Source: Trochalopteron elliotii
Lineage: Eukaryota; Chordata; Aves; Passeriformes; Leiothrichidae
Assembly (NCBI GenBank): GCA_024734555.1
Contig: JANPWX010000076.1
Span: forward strand, 248,001-312,000
Direction: 5' to 3'
DNA: 64,000 nucleotides
Both the position numbers and the translations under genes were made by a program. Positions 62,739 through 64,000 of the stretch are shown here, one piece after another. The notes beneath the pieces are model-generated. The model saw nothing but the letters and a program-made list of their open reading frames with translations, did no database searches and had not been told where the DNA came from. Position 1 is the stretch's first letter. Each line of letters opens with the position of its first letter.

Positions 62739-64000
62739 GCTATGACCTGCAACATTAAGCCCAAGGCAAAGTGAAAAAGAAAAAGAGATGGCATTAAAAT
62801 ATACTACTAATTGCTGCACTGGGATTTTTCCTTTGTTTTAGAAATGTTGAGGCAAAGCAAATTCCCTCCTTTTGTTTCAAGTAACTTGTCGTAGTCAGAT
62901 GTCAGCAATTTATCAACAGAAATATTCAGAAAACACCCAAATCAATGCTTTCATGCAGACAATATCCAGTCTGGTGTTTCTAACCTAAGTGATGCTTAGT
63001 TCTAGCATACCAGGTGTTAGTTTTCTTTAAAAGTTGGTACACAAATACGGTAAGAAGCAAAATCTGCTTAAAGATGGAGTAATTCCTAAAATTACTGTTT
63101 CATTTATATTCTTCAGTTTCAATACTTTCAGAAACCTTGTTGGAGCCCACCAAAGTCTGGTGAAAGTGTGGCTCTGTTCTTCATCACTGAAAACCTGTCA
63201 CTGAGCATCATGTGGTTTGGTTCACTTGGAATATGACAGTAACTGCTCATTCCTCAGAAAAGTGTGAAAAATTTTGTCCTGGTTGTTCTTTCAAAACAAA
63301 ATTAAAAAAAAAAAAAAAGAGCGAGAGAGAGAAAGACAACAGAAATTATTTAACTTACAAGTATATTAAATCAGCTCCTCATGTTCTAGGTCACAATTAT
63401 TATTTCTCCAAAAACTGGAAGCATTTGGAAATGTTTCTTTGAGTACCAGAATTGTTTATTTCTCTGTTACTGATCTGAGTTATTTCTACATAGACCAGGC
63501 ATTTAGCTTTGTTGTTTTATTTGGGGGGATGTGGGAGAGATCTGTATTTGTGTGGTTGGGTTGGCTGGCCTGTTTTTTTTTCATTGGAAAAAACCTGTGA
63601 CTTAGCTGCATAGTCTAAATTGATATCTGAAGGAAAACTATCTTTTCAGGTAAAATTTGATGCCTCAGCTATATCTGTAATTAAACATTTTCACATCATA
63701 AAAGGCCTATTCATGGGTAGAACATAATTTGCTAGTGAAGATCATATGGTAATTTTATCCCAGCACAGAAGTGCTGGTACAAAGTAAGTTTAACAAAGCT
63801 GTTATTAAACTGCTTCATATGTGCAGCTTTTGGCAATATTTATACCACTATTTAGAAGGCCACAAACAAGCAAAGCACTTACACATGTCTAGTTTGAAGT
63901 CTGCAAGTACTTCCAGGTCTGATGGCCCCAGGGACTTTATTCATCTACTTGCATGTACACATGTACTTCACCAATTCACTGATCCAATGGATAAGCAATA
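62739..64000. other. Intergenic DNA, nothing recognised
   Basis: AT-rich unique DNA with an A-rich run followed by a GA run at 63304-63335. No coding exon of the expected right-hand neighbour (COL21A1) was recognised on the minus strand. Confidence 0.5.
63304..63335 (+). repeat. Poly(A) followed by (GA)n
   Basis: A run of A residues passes directly into GAGCGAGAGAGAGAAAG. This is simple-sequence DNA. No processed pseudogene was recognised upstream of it. Confidence 0.85.

Noticed and set aside
62558..62794. Frames on both strands across the G/T repeat
   Set aside because: They are translations of a microsatellite.
1..64000. CRISPR array, phage, plasmid or bacterial operon
   Set aside because: No regularly spaced repeats, dense coding or ribosome-binding pattern is present. 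The CR1, SINE, LTR and spliced BMP5 content is vertebrate.
12000..64000. COL21A1 3' exons on the minus strand
   Set aside because: Expected from conserved gene order, but no Gly-X-Y repeat frame was recognised on the minus strand.

Overview
The window is nuclear DNA from a bird, most probably a songbird (passerine). It is AT-rich and gene-poor. CR1 LINE fragments of several ages are scattered through it. A tRNA-Ile-derived SINE with a CR1-like tail (about 134-277) and a 763-bp solo LTR (59991-60753) resemble, from memory, the passerine families TguSINE1 and TguLTR5. No bacterial, plasmid or organellar feature is present, and almost all short open frames are chance products of non-coding DNA or remnants of retroelements.

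Only one protein-coding gene is supported. The first coding exon of BMP5 (bone morphogenetic protein 5) lies on the minus strand at 11508-11991. It encodes the signal peptide and the N-terminal half of the latency (pro) domain and ends at a consensus splice donor. Because the gene reads leftwards, 1-11507 is the start of intron 1, and exons 2 onward (rest of the prodomain and the mature cystine-knot ligand) lie off the left edge. Everything right of about 12 kb is 5' flanking DNA of BMP5. In other vertebrates the next gene on that side is COL21A1, but no collagen Gly-X-Y exon was recognised before 64 kb.

Layout: 0-11.5 kb BMP5 intron 1, with the SINE and one CR1 scrap; 11.5-12.4 kb exon 1, 5' UTR and proximal promoter, with no CpG island; 12.4-17.8 kb unremarkable intergenic DNA; 17.8-18.8 kb a frameshifted CR1 carrying the C-terminal part of reverse transcriptase; 18.8-32.4 kb mostly featureless, with a small unexplained ORF next to a possible CR1 scrap at 28.1-28.4 kb; 32.46-32.84 kb a candidate solo LTR or promoter with CCAAT box, TATA box and splice donor; 34.6-36.3 kb a CR1 tail, a period-8 AT repeat and a GC-rich probable repeat; 36-49 kb mostly unique AT-rich DNA with one old CR1; 49.2-51.2 kb two more CR1 fragments; 51-59 kb AT-rich; 59.1-61.3 kb GC-richer DNA containing the well-defined solo LTR; 62.6-62.7 kb a long GGTTT-type microsatellite.

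The functional reading is of a developmental regulator whose first exon sits in long non-coding flanks, which in this gene family usually hold tissue-specific enhancers. I see no convincing previously undescribed system. The items most worth checking are the retroelement-derived promoter candidate at 32.5 kb, the unexplained ORF at 28.1-28.4 kb, the possible exon at 53.97-54.31 kb and the nearly open GC-rich block at 59.1-60 kb.
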